64,000 nt of DNA from Massilia sp. PDC64 (GTDB lineage Bacteria > Pseudomonadota > Gammaproteobacteria > Burkholderiales > Burkholderiaceae_D): the NCBI RefSeq assembly GCF_900101265.1, contig NZ_FMZS01000010.1, positions 124,001 to 188,000 on the forward strand. Direction: 5' to 3'. Shown piece after piece: positions 25,901 through 35,827 of the stretch. The position numbers and the translations under genes are program-made. Below the pieces are notes generated by a model. The model was given only the letters and a program-made list of their open reading frames with translations, had not been told where the DNA came from and made no database searches. Position 1 is the first letter of the stretch, and every line of letters begins with the position of its first letter.

Positions 25901-26085
25901 GACGTCGCCATCGTCTCCGGACTGGCACCCGGCAGGTGTGCGCCGACCTGGATCGTCGGGGCGTCGTAATTGGGCAGGGCGGCCACGGGCAGGCGCAGCC
26001 AGCATGCGACGCCGGCCACGACGACCGCGACCCACAGCAGCGAGGTCGCGACGGGGCGGCGCAGGCACAGGTCCGCGAGTCTCAT
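22996..26085 (-). CDS. RND efflux pump, HAE1 (drug/hydrophobe) family
   Basis: 1029 aa inner-membrane trimer subunit. ATG at 26085 begins MRLADLCLRRPVATSLLW, the standard first helix. The proton-relay Asp pair is present in TIAVGLVVDDAIVVLENIMRHIEDG (about residues 400-401), which marks the HAE1 rather than the metal CzcA class. Other family blocks: PNYDAPTIQVGAHLPGASPETMATSVATPLE, FFPQEDTGQVNASVDTPQDM, GVVKKNAIMIIDFALDARRNG, LRFRPIMMTTLCALMGALPLALG. It shares an ATGA overlap with the adaptor upstream and TTGA with the regulator downstream. No outer-membrane factor gene is present in the cluster, so it must borrow one. Confidence 0.95.
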   Translation of the reverse strand: MRLADLCLRRPVATSLLWVAVVVAGVACWLRLPVAALPNYDAPTIQVGAHLPGASPETMATSVATPLEKQFSAIPGLVNTTSTSIQGETQITLQFDAGRNIDAAAADVQAALFRASRALPAEMTTPPTYRKVNPADAPILLVGVSSPSLRLSDLNAFSEHLLVPALSTLSGVAQVTVSGQSRYAVRVEVDPDRLAALGLGLPDVAAALKAANSNAPLGQLDTRRQMMSIQMSTELMNAADFARVAIATVNGRPVRLDEVATVIDSVENNQSTSAIDGESAILLQIQRQPGANTVATIDAIRAELPRLARQLPASVKVTVLNDRSTAIRDAVHDVNLTMLLTIALVVLMILLFLRRLAVTLIPSISLPVSLLGTFGLMLAFGLSLNNISLMGLTIAVGLVVDDAIVVLENIMRHIEDGVAPREAARRGTAEVAFTVVSISISLVAVFIPVLFMPGTIGLLFHEFALVVTLAILVSAAASLTLVPLLVALCVKSGAAPHRPAPGWSLWFERGFGRLLGAYGRALDWSLAHRGSVLLVGLSTFALTAWLYAWAPKSFFPQEDTGQVNASVDTPQDMAYTGRLEVLRRIEAVLRKDPYVADVASKVDHDTTALYLTLKPRGARPAMDRVLARLRAETAFIPSVRVFFSPVQNLKVGGRSAKSTYQYTLQAVSPASLETWANRLVEELGKSAVFVGLNTDSERNGLEARIEVDRDKAAQLGVDMQTLRTTLSQSYGTRQVSTIYAPEDSYQVILELADDFRRDESSMAKLHVQGAHGTLVPLAAFARFGRGPATLAVNHQGQLPAVTISFDLAAGRSLSDAQAAIEAARIATGMPPTIVGAFAGEASLFQQSQTSQLWLIAIAVAVIYVILGVLYESLVHPLTILLGIPSAAVGALLALRLTGLDLSFVAMVGILLLVGVVKKNAIMIIDFALDARRNGNMAPAEAVRLACVLRFRPIMMTTLCALMGALPLALGLGAGAELRQPLGVAIVGGLLVSQLITLFITPVLYVCFDRIGARRATPAPPVLVSPARSR

Positions 26086-27227
26086 GGGCGCACCATCGCG
26101 ACCGTTGCCGGCGGCGCGGCGTCCGCGGCGATCCGCACGCGCGCGCCGGGACGCAGGTTCTGGCCGCCCTCGAGCACGACGGGCACGCCGGCTTCCAGGC
26201 CGCCGATGACCGCCATGCCGCCCTGCACGCGCAACAGGTCGACCGGCCGCGGCGACACCTTGCCGTCGCCAGCGGCGATGAACACGAAACGGCCGCGGGG
26301 GCCGTCCTGCACCGCCTGGGGCGGAAGCACGACGGCGCCGCGGCTGATGCCCGCATGGACGACCACGCGCACGAAGGCGCCCGGCCACAGCGTATGGCCC
26401 GTGTTCGGGAATGCCGCTTTCAGGTGGATCGACGCGCTGTTCTGGTCGATCGCGTTGTTCACGAAACTGAGCTCGCCGTCGGGCGTCTTGCCCGCGGCAC
26501 CGGCGATGGACACGCGCACGGCGCCCGCCGCGCGCGCGGCGAGGAGGGCCGGCAGGTCCTTCTCGGGAAGGTCGAACTCCACGCCGACGGGTGCGAATTG
26601 CGCGATCGTGACGAGCGGCGCCGCCGCGCCCACCTGCGCGAGGCTGCCGGCATGGACGGCAACGGCACCGGCCTTGCCGGATATCGGCGAATAGATGCGG
26701 GTGTGGGCCAGGGCCGTGCGTGCGCTGCTGACTTCCGCCTCGGCGGCACGGGCCTGCGCGACCAGCGCCTCGACCTTGCTGGCCGCCGTGTCGACGCTGC
26801 TGGCCGCGACGAACTTCGACGCCACCAGGGCCTGCGCCCGCTGATGGTCGCGGCGCGCGTCGGCCAGCTGGGCCGCGACGAGCGCGACCTGCGCCTGCGC
26901 CTTGCCGAGCTGGGCGCGCGCGTCGCTGTCGTCCAGCGTGAACAGCAGCTGGCCCTTGCGGATGTCGTCGCCCTCGTGGAAATCGACGGTGCGGATCGTG
27001 CCCGTCAGTTGCGGCCGGACGTCGACGAAGTCGAGCGGCACGACGTGCCCCTGGGCGCCCAGTTCGATCGGGATGTCGGCCGCGCGCGTGGTCGTCACGC
27101 TGACCAGCGGCGGTTTCTTGTCCTCGGGCGGCGGCGCCTTGGCGCAGGCGGCGAGGAGCAGCACGGATGCCAGCGCGGCGGCGCGCGGCGCGCGGAAGGC
27201 GGGGATGGTAGCGTGGGTCGTCGTCAT
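26082..27227 (-). CDS. RND periplasmic adaptor (membrane fusion) lipoprotein
   Basis: 381 aa. Lipoprotein signal with lipobox VLLLAAC (Cys28), then lipoyl/barrel-sandwich halves (VDVRPQLTGTIRTVDFHEGDDIRKGQLLFTLDD; SPISGKAGAVAVHAGSLAQVG), an alpha-helical hairpin of moderate length between them (QAQVALVAAQLADARRDHQRAQAL), a beta-barrel and a membrane-proximal domain. Connects the RND pump to an outer-membrane channel. First gene of the efflux operon. The 86-base gap upstream holds a short palindrome, ATGAC-TC-GTCAT (27244-27255), but the minus-strand genes before it end only 86 bases away, so read-through from them is also possible. Confidence 0.93.
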   Translation of the reverse strand: MTTTHATIPAFRAPRAAALASVLLLAACAKAPPPEDKKPPLVSVTTTRAADIPIELGAQGHVVPLDFVDVRPQLTGTIRTVDFHEGDDIRKGQLLFTLDDSDARAQLGKAQAQVALVAAQLADARRDHQRAQALVASKFVAASSVDTAASKVEALVAQARAAEAEVSSARTALAHTRIYSPISGKAGAVAVHAGSLAQVGAAAPLVTIAQFAPVGVEFDLPEKDLPALLAARAAGAVRVSIAGAAGKTPDGELSFVNNAIDQNSASIHLKAAFPNTGHTLWPGAFVRVVVHAGISRGAVVLPPQAVQDGPRGRFVFIAAGDGKVSPRPVDLLRVQGGMAVIGGLEAGVPVVLEGGQNLRPGARVRIAADAAPPATVAMVRP

Positions 27228-27313
27228 GTTGGAGCCATGGTTGATGACTCGTCATTCTGCCTGCCGGTACCTGACAGGACCTTGAAGCGAAGCTTACGTT
27301 TCTGTTATCTGCC

Positions 27314-28048
27314 TCAGACGCCGGCCGGCGCGACGGACGCGCCCGCGATCCCGTGACGCGCGAGGGCCGCGGCGACGAAGCCGTTCGCCTTCGCGTGCTC
27401 GACGAAGCGGGCGAGGAAGATGGCGGCCTCCTTGCCACGGCACTTCGGCACGCCCATGGCCTGCCGGATCACCATGAAACGGCCGTCGAGCAGCCGCAGG
27501 CCGCCGTGGCGCCGCGCATCCGCCTCCAGTTGCTGCCGGACCCCGGCCGCGACGTCCGCCCCGCGTTCCAGGAACGTGTCGACCACGGCCGGCGAGGTGG
27601 GCGCGCGCTCGATGTGCGCGTGGCGCAGCGTGCGCGTCAGGTACAGGTCGTAGGCGCTGCCCTTGCCGACCACGACGCGGTGGCCGGCGCGGTCGACGTC
27701 GTCGTTGGTGCGGATCGGCGACGCCGCCCCGACCAGGTAGCAGCCTTCGATCAGTACGTACGGGCCGCTGAACGCGATGTCGGCGCCGCGCACGGGATCG
27801 ATGGCGAAGAAGCCGATGTCGGCCTGGTCCGCCGCGACGACGTCGACCGACTTGCCGGCCGCGTCCACGACGACGAGGTCGAGGTCCACGCCCAGCAGCC
27901 GGGCGAACTCGCCGGCGAGGTCGACCGACACGCCACCCGCGCCGCCGTCATCGGTCGGGTGGGCGAGAATGGGGTTGCCGAGGTTGATGGCGGCACGCAG
28001 CCTGCCGGTCGGGGTGAATGCGGCGCGGATGGAAGAGGTAGGAATCAT
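27314..28048 (-). CDS. Solute-binding-protein-fold protein without signal peptide
   Basis: 244 aa, SBP_bac_3-like (type II periplasmic binding fold): TPTGRLRAAINLGNPILAHP, GGAGGVSVDLAGEFARLLGVDLDLVVVDAAGKSVDVVAADQADIGFFAIDPVRGADIAFSGPY, GKGSAYDLYLTRTLRHA. Unlike true periplasmic binding proteins it starts straight into the fold with no signal peptide or lipobox, and no permease or ATPase is nearby. Such proteins may be cytoplasmic ligand sensors or enzymes derived from the binding fold (cyclohexadienyl dehydratase is a precedent). It follows the aconitase gene by 33 bases on the same strand, so it probably belongs to that operon. Function not known. Confidence 0.72.
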   Translation of the reverse strand: MIPTSSIRAAFTPTGRLRAAINLGNPILAHPTDDGGAGGVSVDLAGEFARLLGVDLDLVVVDAAGKSVDVVAADQADIGFFAIDPVRGADIAFSGPYVLIEGCYLVGAASPIRTNDDVDRAGHRVVVGKGSAYDLYLTRTLRHAHIERAPTSPAVVDTFLERGADVAAGVRQQLEADARRHGGLRLLDGRFMVIRQAMGVPKCRGKEAAIFLARFVEHAKANGFVAAALARHGIAGASVAPAGV

Positions 28049-28081
28049 GGTCGTGGACGGTGGATCGGGAAGGTGGAGTAT

Positions 28082-30712
<2,631 letters not shown>

Positions 30713-30737
30713 ACCGCATTCTTGCACACTGTCGATG

Positions 30738-30848
30738 AAAAATACAATACGACGGATGGGCGGGAGGCGGTTTTGCCTCGATATTGTGGGGAGCGACGAA
30801 AATACGTGGCAAGAGGCTATTGCATAATTTAGTTAAAAAATACAATAT
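30738..30848. promoter_or_regulatory. Divergent control region with three AAAATAC elements
   Basis: The 166-base gap between the aconitase and lactonase-like genes is AT-rich and contains AAAATACAATAC (30739-30750), AAAATACGTGG (30799-30809) and AAAATACAATAT (30837-30848), all in the same orientation. AAAATACCA versions occur in the other control region of the locus (34341-34415). This is consistent with one regulator, the GntR protein encoded at 33403-34296, acting on both. TACAAT hexamers within the elements also resemble -10 boxes. Confidence 0.4.
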
Positions 30849-30878
30849 AGAAAAAAGAGCCGATTCCAAGGAGACACC

Positions 30879-32108
30879 ATGATTCCCCCGACACCAACCG
30901 CCATCGACCACGCACGCCGGCGCCGCAGGGTGCTGCAATCCATCCTGGCGGGCGGCGGGATCGGCTTGCTGGGACGAGCCGCCGGCACATCCGGTACGGC
31001 GCCCGCCCCGGTTTCCCATTCCACTATTTCCCAAGGAGGTCAGATGTTTGCCTATGTAGGCTCGCGGACGACACGCGAACGCAACGCCCGCGGCGACGGC
31101 ATCAGCGTGTTCCGGGTCGGCCAGGACAATGCCCGTCTCGAGTTGATCCAGGTCGTGCGCGAACTGGTCAATCCCTCGTTCCTTGCGCTGGACCGGGCAG
31201 GGCGGCACCTGTACACCGTGCACGGCGACATGAGCGACATCAGCGCCTTCCGCATCGACGCCGCCACCGGCAAGCTGGAATTCCTGAACCGCCAGGGCAC
31301 GGGCGGCAAGAATCCGGTGCACCTGGCGCTCGATCCGAGCGGGCGGCACGTCGTGGTCTCGAACCACCTCGGGTCCAGTCTCGCGGTGCTGCCGGTTCGG
31401 CCCGACGGCAGTCTGGGCGAACTCGAGCAACTGGTCACGCTCGAAGGGCCGCTCGGCCCGCATCGCGTCGAGCAGAAGCTCTCCAAGCCGCATTTCAATC
31501 CGTTCGATCCCAGCGGGGAATTCGTCCTCGTGCCCGACAAGGGCCTCGACCGGACATTCTCGTTCCGCTTCGCCGGCGGCCGGCTCGCGCCGGCGGACCC
31601 GCCCTTCACGGTGGCGCGCGAAGGCGCCGGTCCGCGCCACCTGGCGTTCGCGCCGCGCCTGGGTATGGCCTACGTGGTCAACGAGCTTGACTCCACGGTC
31701 ACGGCGTATGCCTGGTCGGCCCGGACCGGTGGATTGACGCCGCGCCAGATCTTGTCCACCCTGCCGGACACCTTCACCGGGAACAGCCGTGCCGCCGGCA
31801 TCCAGGTCGACGGCGACGAGCGCTTCCTGTACGCGTCCAATCGCGGGCACGACAGCATCGCCGTGTTCCGGATCGACCCCGCCACCGGCCTGCTGTCGTT
31901 CGCCGGGGCCGATGCGACGCAGGGGCGGACGCCCCGCTTCTTCACGCTCGCGCCCAACGGCCGCGTCCTGTTCGCGCTGAACGAAGACAGCGACAGCATC
32001 GTCGCCTTCGCCGTCGACCGCGCCAGCGGGCGCCTGCAGGCGACCGGCGATCCGGTCAAGGCAGGCAGTCCCGTGTGCATGGTGTTTGCGACGCCGGCCC
32101 GATCCTAA
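30879..32108 (+). CDS. Exported lactonase-family beta-propeller (6-phosphogluconolactonase/muconate-cyclase type)
   Basis: 409 aa. RBS AAGGAGACACC before the ATG. The N-terminus is Tat-like (HARRRRRVLQSILAGGGIGLLGRAAGTSG), so probably exported folded. Seven-bladed propeller of the YbhE/cycloisomerase 2 family: FAYVGSRTTRERNARGDGISVFRV, GKNPVHLALDPSGRHVVVSNHLGSSLAVLPV, KLSKPHFNPFDPSGEFVLVPDKGLDRTFSFRF, GPRHLAFAPRLGMAYVVNELDSTVTAYAW. Known members hydrolyse 6-phosphogluconolactone or cyclise carboxymuconate. In this context a secreted lactonase opening a sugar-acid or tricarboxylate lactone is a reasonable guess. The transporter gene follows by 24 bases and is surely co-transcribed. Confidence 0.85.
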   Translation: MIPPTPTAIDHARRRRRVLQSILAGGGIGLLGRAAGTSGTAPAPVSHSTISQGGQMFAYVGSRTTRERNARGDGISVFRVGQDNARLELIQVVRELVNPSFLALDRAGRHLYTVHGDMSDISAFRIDAATGKLEFLNRQGTGGKNPVHLALDPSGRHVVVSNHLGSSLAVLPVRPDGSLGELEQLVTLEGPLGPHRVEQKLSKPHFNPFDPSGEFVLVPDKGLDRTFSFRFAGGRLAPADPPFTVAREGAGPRHLAFAPRLGMAYVVNELDSTVTAYAWSARTGGLTPRQILSTLPDTFTGNSRAAGIQVDGDERFLYASNRGHDSIAVFRIDPATGLLSFAGADATQGRTPRFFTLAPNGRVLFALNEDSDSIVAFAVDRASGRLQATGDPVKAGSPVCMVFATPARS

Positions 32109-32132
32109 TTCCTTATCAGACGGGGCCGTATC

Positions 32133-33470
32133 ATGTCCGACACCACCACCGGCGCGTTCATCGACGAGCGCGCGCTCGTGCACAAGATCACGTGGCGGAT
32201 CATTCCGTTCGTGTTCATCCTGTACGTGATCTCTTACCTCGACCGCGCGAACATCGGCTACGCGGCCCTGCAGATGAACAGGGAACTGGCCCTGTCCAGC
32301 GAAGCCTTCGGCCTGATCTCGGGGATCTTCTTCATCGGTTATTTCGCGTTCGAAGTGCCCAGCAACATCGCGCTGAACCGCTTCGGGGCCCGCGTCTGGA
32401 TCGCCCGGATCCTGCTGACCTGGGGCGCCATCTCGTTTGCCTGCGGTTTCGTGCAGAACGCCACCCAGCTCTACGTGCTGCGCTTCCTGCTGGGTGTGGC
32501 CGAAGCGGGCTTCTTCCCCGGGATCATCGTCTACCTGACCTACTGGTTCCGCCAGAAGGAGCTGGCGACGACCGTGGCGCTGTTCACGGCGGCGATCCCG
32601 GTGTCGTACATCATCGGCGCGCCGCTCAGCACCTGGATCATGGACAACGTCGGCTGGCTGGGCTGGAGCGGCTGGCGCTGGATGCTTATGCTGGAGGCCG
32701 CCCCTGCGGTGCTCGGCGGCGTCGTGTGCCTGTTGTACCTGCCCGACCGCCCGCAGGACGCCGGCTGGTTGACGCCGGCCGAGAAGCGCTGGCTGCTGTC
32801 CGAGCAGGACAAGGACCGCAAGGCCCGGCCGGCGGCGGCCCACCTCGGCCTGCGGCAGACGCTCGGCAATCCACGCGTGCTGTACCTGTCGTTCATCTAT
32901 TTCGTGTACCAGTGCGGCAGCCTCGGCACGGGTTACTGGATGCCGCAGATTATCAAGTCGTTCTCGTCCAGGCTGACGCACACCGAGGTCGGGCTGATCG
33001 CGATGATCCCGTACCTGTTCGCCACGATCGTCATGATCGCCTGGTCGCGCCGTTCCGACCGCCGCGCCGAGCGGCGCCTGCATGCCGCACTCCCGCTCGG
33101 CGTGGCGGCGCTCGCGATGCTGGGCACGGGACTCGTCGCCGATCCGGTGGCGGCGATCGCGATGATCAGCCTGGCGCTGGCCGGCCTCTACGCGTTCAAG
33201 TCGCCGTTCTGGGCACTGCCGACCCTGTTCCTGTCGCGTGAATCGGCGTCGGTCTCGATCGCCGTCATCAATTCGATCGGCAACCTCGGCGGCTTCGTGG
33301 GACCGTTCTTCATCGGCTACGTCAAGGACGCGACGCACAGCGCGACGACCGGCCTGATGCTGCTGGCCGCCCTGGTATGCGTGGCCTTCCTGATGACGCT
33401 CCTCATTCGGATCGGCGAGCGGGGCGCGCCGACTTCTCCCGTGCCGCGTCGCGCAGGTGCAGGCGGATGA
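32133..33470 (+). CDS. MFS transporter, anion:cation symporter (ACS) family
   Basis: 445 aa, 12 helices. Signature of the ACS group (tartrate, phthalate, 4-hydroxyphenylacetate, hexuronate carriers): RIIPFVFILYVISYLDRANIGYAALQMNRELALSSEAFGLISGIFFIGYFAFEVPSNIALNRFGARVWIARILLTWG. Also ERRLHAALPLGVAALAMLG and PTLFLSRESASVSIAVINSIGNLGGFVGPFFIGYVKD. Expected to import an organic (poly)carboxylate. Its last 68 bases overlap the 3' end of the convergent GntR gene on the other strand. Confidence 0.93.
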   Translation: MSDTTTGAFIDERALVHKITWRIIPFVFILYVISYLDRANIGYAALQMNRELALSSEAFGLISGIFFIGYFAFEVPSNIALNRFGARVWIARILLTWGAISFACGFVQNATQLYVLRFLLGVAEAGFFPGIIVYLTYWFRQKELATTVALFTAAIPVSYIIGAPLSTWIMDNVGWLGWSGWRWMLMLEAAPAVLGGVVCLLYLPDRPQDAGWLTPAEKRWLLSEQDKDRKARPAAAHLGLRQTLGNPRVLYLSFIYFVYQCGSLGTGYWMPQIIKSFSSRLTHTEVGLIAMIPYLFATIVMIAWSRRSDRRAERRLHAALPLGVAALAMLGTGLVADPVAAIAMISLALAGLYAFKSPFWALPTLFLSRESASVSIAVINSIGNLGGFVGPFFIGYVKDATHSATTGLMLLAALVCVAFLMTLLIRIGERGAPTSPVPRRAGAGG

Positions 33471-34296
33471 AGTCGGCAGCGGCGTCGCGCTGGCCCGCCA
33501 GCAGGAGGTCGATCAGGTCCAGGTGCTCGCGGCAGCGCCGCGCCGCGGCCTCGCGGTCGAACGACTTGCGGTACTCCATCAGGCGCCGCAGGCTGTTCAG
33601 CCGCTTCAGCGAGTCCACGATGAAGACGTTGCCGGAACACTCGGCGATCGTTTCGTGGAGCAGCGTATTGGCATCGAAGATGTCCGCCGCCGTGACGTCG
33701 TGGATGCGCTCGAGCAGTTCGCGCTGCTGCTGCCGGCAACGCACCAGGGCCGCCTCGTTGACACGGAAGGTCGGCTCCAGGATGCCCGCCGCCTCGATCA
33801 GGATGCGGAACCGGTAGCCCTGGTCATAGGTGTCCGCCGACGTCAGCACGGGACGGAAGCGCCACCCGTGACCGGGCAGCCGTTCGATCCAGCCCTCGTG
33901 CGCCATGCGCCGCAGCACCGCCGCGAGCTGGGCGCGGGTGATGTCGTAGCGGCGCGCGAACTCGTTCTCCGTCACCCGCTCCGGCAGGTTGCCGGCCAGC
34001 CGGTCCTCGGCGATGGCGAAATAGGCCTGCTCGACCGGGTCCGGTGGCGTGAAGCTGCGCTCCGGTTCGGCCGCGAGCAGGGCGCCCGCGTGCGCCACGG
34101 CGTGGCCGCCGTCCGCCTGTTCCTCCACGACGCCCTCGGCGGCAAGACGCTGCAGGGCTTCGCGCACCGGCGACCGCGAGACCTGGAAGCGCTCGGAGAG
34201 TGCCCGCTCGGTCAACCGCGTGCCCGCAGGCAGGCGCTCGGCGCCAATGTACTGCTTGATTTTAAGAACGAGCGTGTCGGAAATTCGCCGGGGCAT
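33403..34296 (-). CDS. GntR/FCD-family regulator with two winged-helix domains
   Basis: 297 aa. First GntR winged helix at residues 1-68 (ISDTLVLKIKQYIGAERLPAGTRLTERALSERFQVSRSPVREALQRLAAEGVVEEQADGGHAV). A second, more divergent winged helix follows at about 88-150 (VEQAYFAIAEDRLAGNLPERVTENEFARRYDITRAQLAAVLRRMAHEGWIERLPGHGWRFRPVL), then an FCD ligand domain (about 158-290) with helices containing likely metal/carboxylate ligands (DANTLLHETIAECSGN, REHLDLIDLLLAG). Normal FCD regulators are 220-250 aa with one HTH, so the extra domain explains the length. Divergent from the aldehyde dehydrogenase gene, with palindromes in between. Probably the local repressor. Confidence 0.9.
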   Translation of the reverse strand: MPRRISDTLVLKIKQYIGAERLPAGTRLTERALSERFQVSRSPVREALQRLAAEGVVEEQADGGHAVAHAGALLAAEPERSFTPPDPVEQAYFAIAEDRLAGNLPERVTENEFARRYDITRAQLAAVLRRMAHEGWIERLPGHGWRFRPVLTSADTYDQGYRFRILIEAAGILEPTFRVNEAALVRCRQQQRELLERIHDVTAADIFDANTLLHETIAECSGNVFIVDSLKRLNSLRRLMEYRKSFDREAAARRCREHLDLIDLLLAGQRDAAADFIRLHLRDAAREKSARPARRSE

Positions 34297-34333
34297 GCAA
34301 GTCGCCTATTGTCTGGTTTTTGATTGGGCATAG

Positions 34334-34346
34334 TACCACGATGGTA
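34334..34346. promoter_or_regulatory. Palindrome TACCA-CGA-TGGTA, candidate GntR operator
   Basis: Perfect 5-3-5 inverted repeat in the 144-base divergent region, 38 bases from the GntR start codon. TGGTATTTTTA (34342-34352) extends one arm, and its complement gives AAAATACCA, echoed at 34404-34412. TNGT...ACNA-type symmetry is usual for FCD-GntR operators. Confidence 0.5.
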
Positions 34347-34370
34347 TTTTTATCGTGGAGATGCGCGCCT

Positions 34371-34395
34371 AAAAAACCATTTGACTTGGTTTTTT
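34371..34395. promoter_or_regulatory. Long inverted repeat AAAAAACCA-N7-TGGTTTTTT, candidate second GntR operator
   Basis: Perfect 9-bp arms with a 7-base spacer, 46 bases before the aldehyde dehydrogenase ATG. It shares the ACCA/TGGT core with the palindrome 25 bases upstream. A further AAAATACCAAAA follows at 34404-34415. It could also fold as an RNA hairpin with a T-run on the plus strand, acting as an attenuator, but the operator reading fits better with a two-headed regulator next door. Confidence 0.45.
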
Positions 34396-34440
34396 GAGAA
34401 ATTAAAATACCAAAAACACACCCATCAGAAAGAGTCCCCC

Positions 34441-35808
34441 ATGATTTCATCCATCAATCCCGCCACCGGCACCGTCGTCGCCGAATTCGATGAGCACACG
34501 GACGCGCAGGTGGAACGCATGCTCCAGGACGCCGTCGCGGCCCAGAAGCGGTGGGCCCGGCAGCCGATCGAGGGCAGGGCCGCGGTCCTGGTCGCCGTCG
34601 CGCGCGTGCTGCGCCAACGCAAGGCCGAATACGCGCGCCTGATCACCACCGAAATGGGGAAGCCGCTGGCCGAAGCGGAAGCCGAGATCGAGAAATGCGC
34701 GTGGACATGCGACCACTACGCGCAGCACGGCCCGGGCTACCTCGCGGACATGCCCGTCGCCAGCAACGCCGAGAGCTACGTCGTATACGATCCGCTCGGC
34801 GTGGTGCTGGCGGTCATGCCGTGGAATTACCCGTTCTGGCAATTCATCCGTTTCGCCGCCCCCGCGCTGGTGGCCGGCAACGGGGCCATCCTCAAGCATG
34901 CGAACAACGTGCCGCAGTGCGCGCTCGCGCTGCAGCATGCGCTGGTCGACGCGGGCGTGCCCGCCGGCCTGATGAGCACCGTGCTGATCGCGTCGAGCCG
35001 CGTGAAAGCGCTCATCGAGGATCCGCGCATCGCCGCCGTGACGCTGACGGGATCGACCGCCGTCGGCAAGCAGGTGGCCGCGCAGGCCGGGGGCGTGCTG
35101 AAGAAACAGGTGCTGGAACTGGGCGGCTCGGACCCGTTTATCGTCCTGGCCGATGCCGACGTCGCCGCCGCCGCCCGCACCGCCGTCAAGGCGCGCTTCG
35201 GCAACTGCGGCCAGAGTTGCGTGTCGTCGAAGCGCTTCATCGTGGAGGACGCGGTGGCCGACGCCTTCGTCGCCGCGTTCGTCGCGCATACCCGCGAACT
35301 GGTGGTCGGCGATCCGCTCGATCCGCACACGACGATCGGCCCGATGGCACGGCCCAGCCTCGTCGCCGACCTGGACAGCCAGGTCCGGCGCTCGATCGAG
35401 GCCGGCGCGCGCCTGCTGGCCGGCGGCGCGGCGCGGCCGGGTCCCGGCTGCTACTACGAGCCCACGATCCTCGACGGCGTGACGCCTGGCATGGCGGCCG
35501 CGATCGAAGAAACGTTCGGGCCGGCCGCCGCGATCCTCCGCGTCAGGGATGCGGACGAGGCCATCGCCCTGGCCAACGCCACCGAATTCGGCCTCGCCGC
35601 GGCGCTGTGGACCGGCGACCTCGCCCGGGCGCGCCGGCTCGTGCGCCAGATCGAGGCGGGCGCCGTCTTCGTCAATGGCCAGGTCGTGTCGGACGCGCGC
35701 CTGCCGTTCGGCGGCATCAAGCAGTCCGGCTACGGACGCGAACTGGGCGCCGCCGGCGCGCGCGAATTCACCAATACCAAGACCGTGTGGATCGGTCCTG
35801 CCCGCTGA
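34441..35808 (+). CDS. Aldehyde dehydrogenase, succinate-semialdehyde dehydrogenase type
   Basis: 455 aa NAD(P)-dependent ALDH. Catalytic Cys260 in RFGNCGQSCVSSKRFIV, general base Glu226 in VLELGGSDPFIVLADAD, Asn in MPWNYPFWQFIRFAAPAL, and GSTAVGKQV for cofactor binding; C-terminal LPFGGIKQSGYGRELG. I chose ATG 34441 (MISSINPATGTVVAEF), the family N-terminus, rather than the extended open frame upstream. It belongs to the GabD/Sad group that oxidises short semialdehydes. First gene of a three-gene run with the cupin (19 bases) and the isocitrate-type dehydrogenase (20 bases), under the divergent GntR. Confidence 0.92.
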   Translation: MISSINPATGTVVAEFDEHTDAQVERMLQDAVAAQKRWARQPIEGRAAVLVAVARVLRQRKAEYARLITTEMGKPLAEAEAEIEKCAWTCDHYAQHGPGYLADMPVASNAESYVVYDPLGVVLAVMPWNYPFWQFIRFAAPALVAGNGAILKHANNVPQCALALQHALVDAGVPAGLMSTVLIASSRVKALIEDPRIAAVTLTGSTAVGKQVAAQAGGVLKKQVLELGGSDPFIVLADADVAAAARTAVKARFGNCGQSCVSSKRFIVEDAVADAFVAAFVAHTRELVVGDPLDPHTTIGPMARPSLVADLDSQVRRSIEAGARLLAGGAARPGPGCYYEPTILDGVTPGMAAAIEETFGPAAAILRVRDADEAIALANATEFGLAAALWTGDLARARRLVRQIEAGAVFVNGQVVSDARLPFGGIKQSGYGRELGAAGAREFTNTKTVWIGPAR

Positions 35809-35827
35809 CCGACTTCGAAAGGACACC

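Noticed and set aside
22310..26356. A very long open minus-strand frame (over 1300 codons) ending in the response regulator.
   Set aside because: Only the last 229 codons carry family sequence. The rest is the antisense/alternate-frame shadow of the RND pump and is low-complexity Arg/Ala/Gly-rich, as expected in GC-rich DNA.
27244..27255. ATGAC-TC-GTCAT palindrome as a response-regulator operator for the efflux operon.
   Set aside because: It overlaps the ribosome-binding region just before the adaptor start and does not have the direct-repeat form usual for OmpR-family sites; insufficient support.
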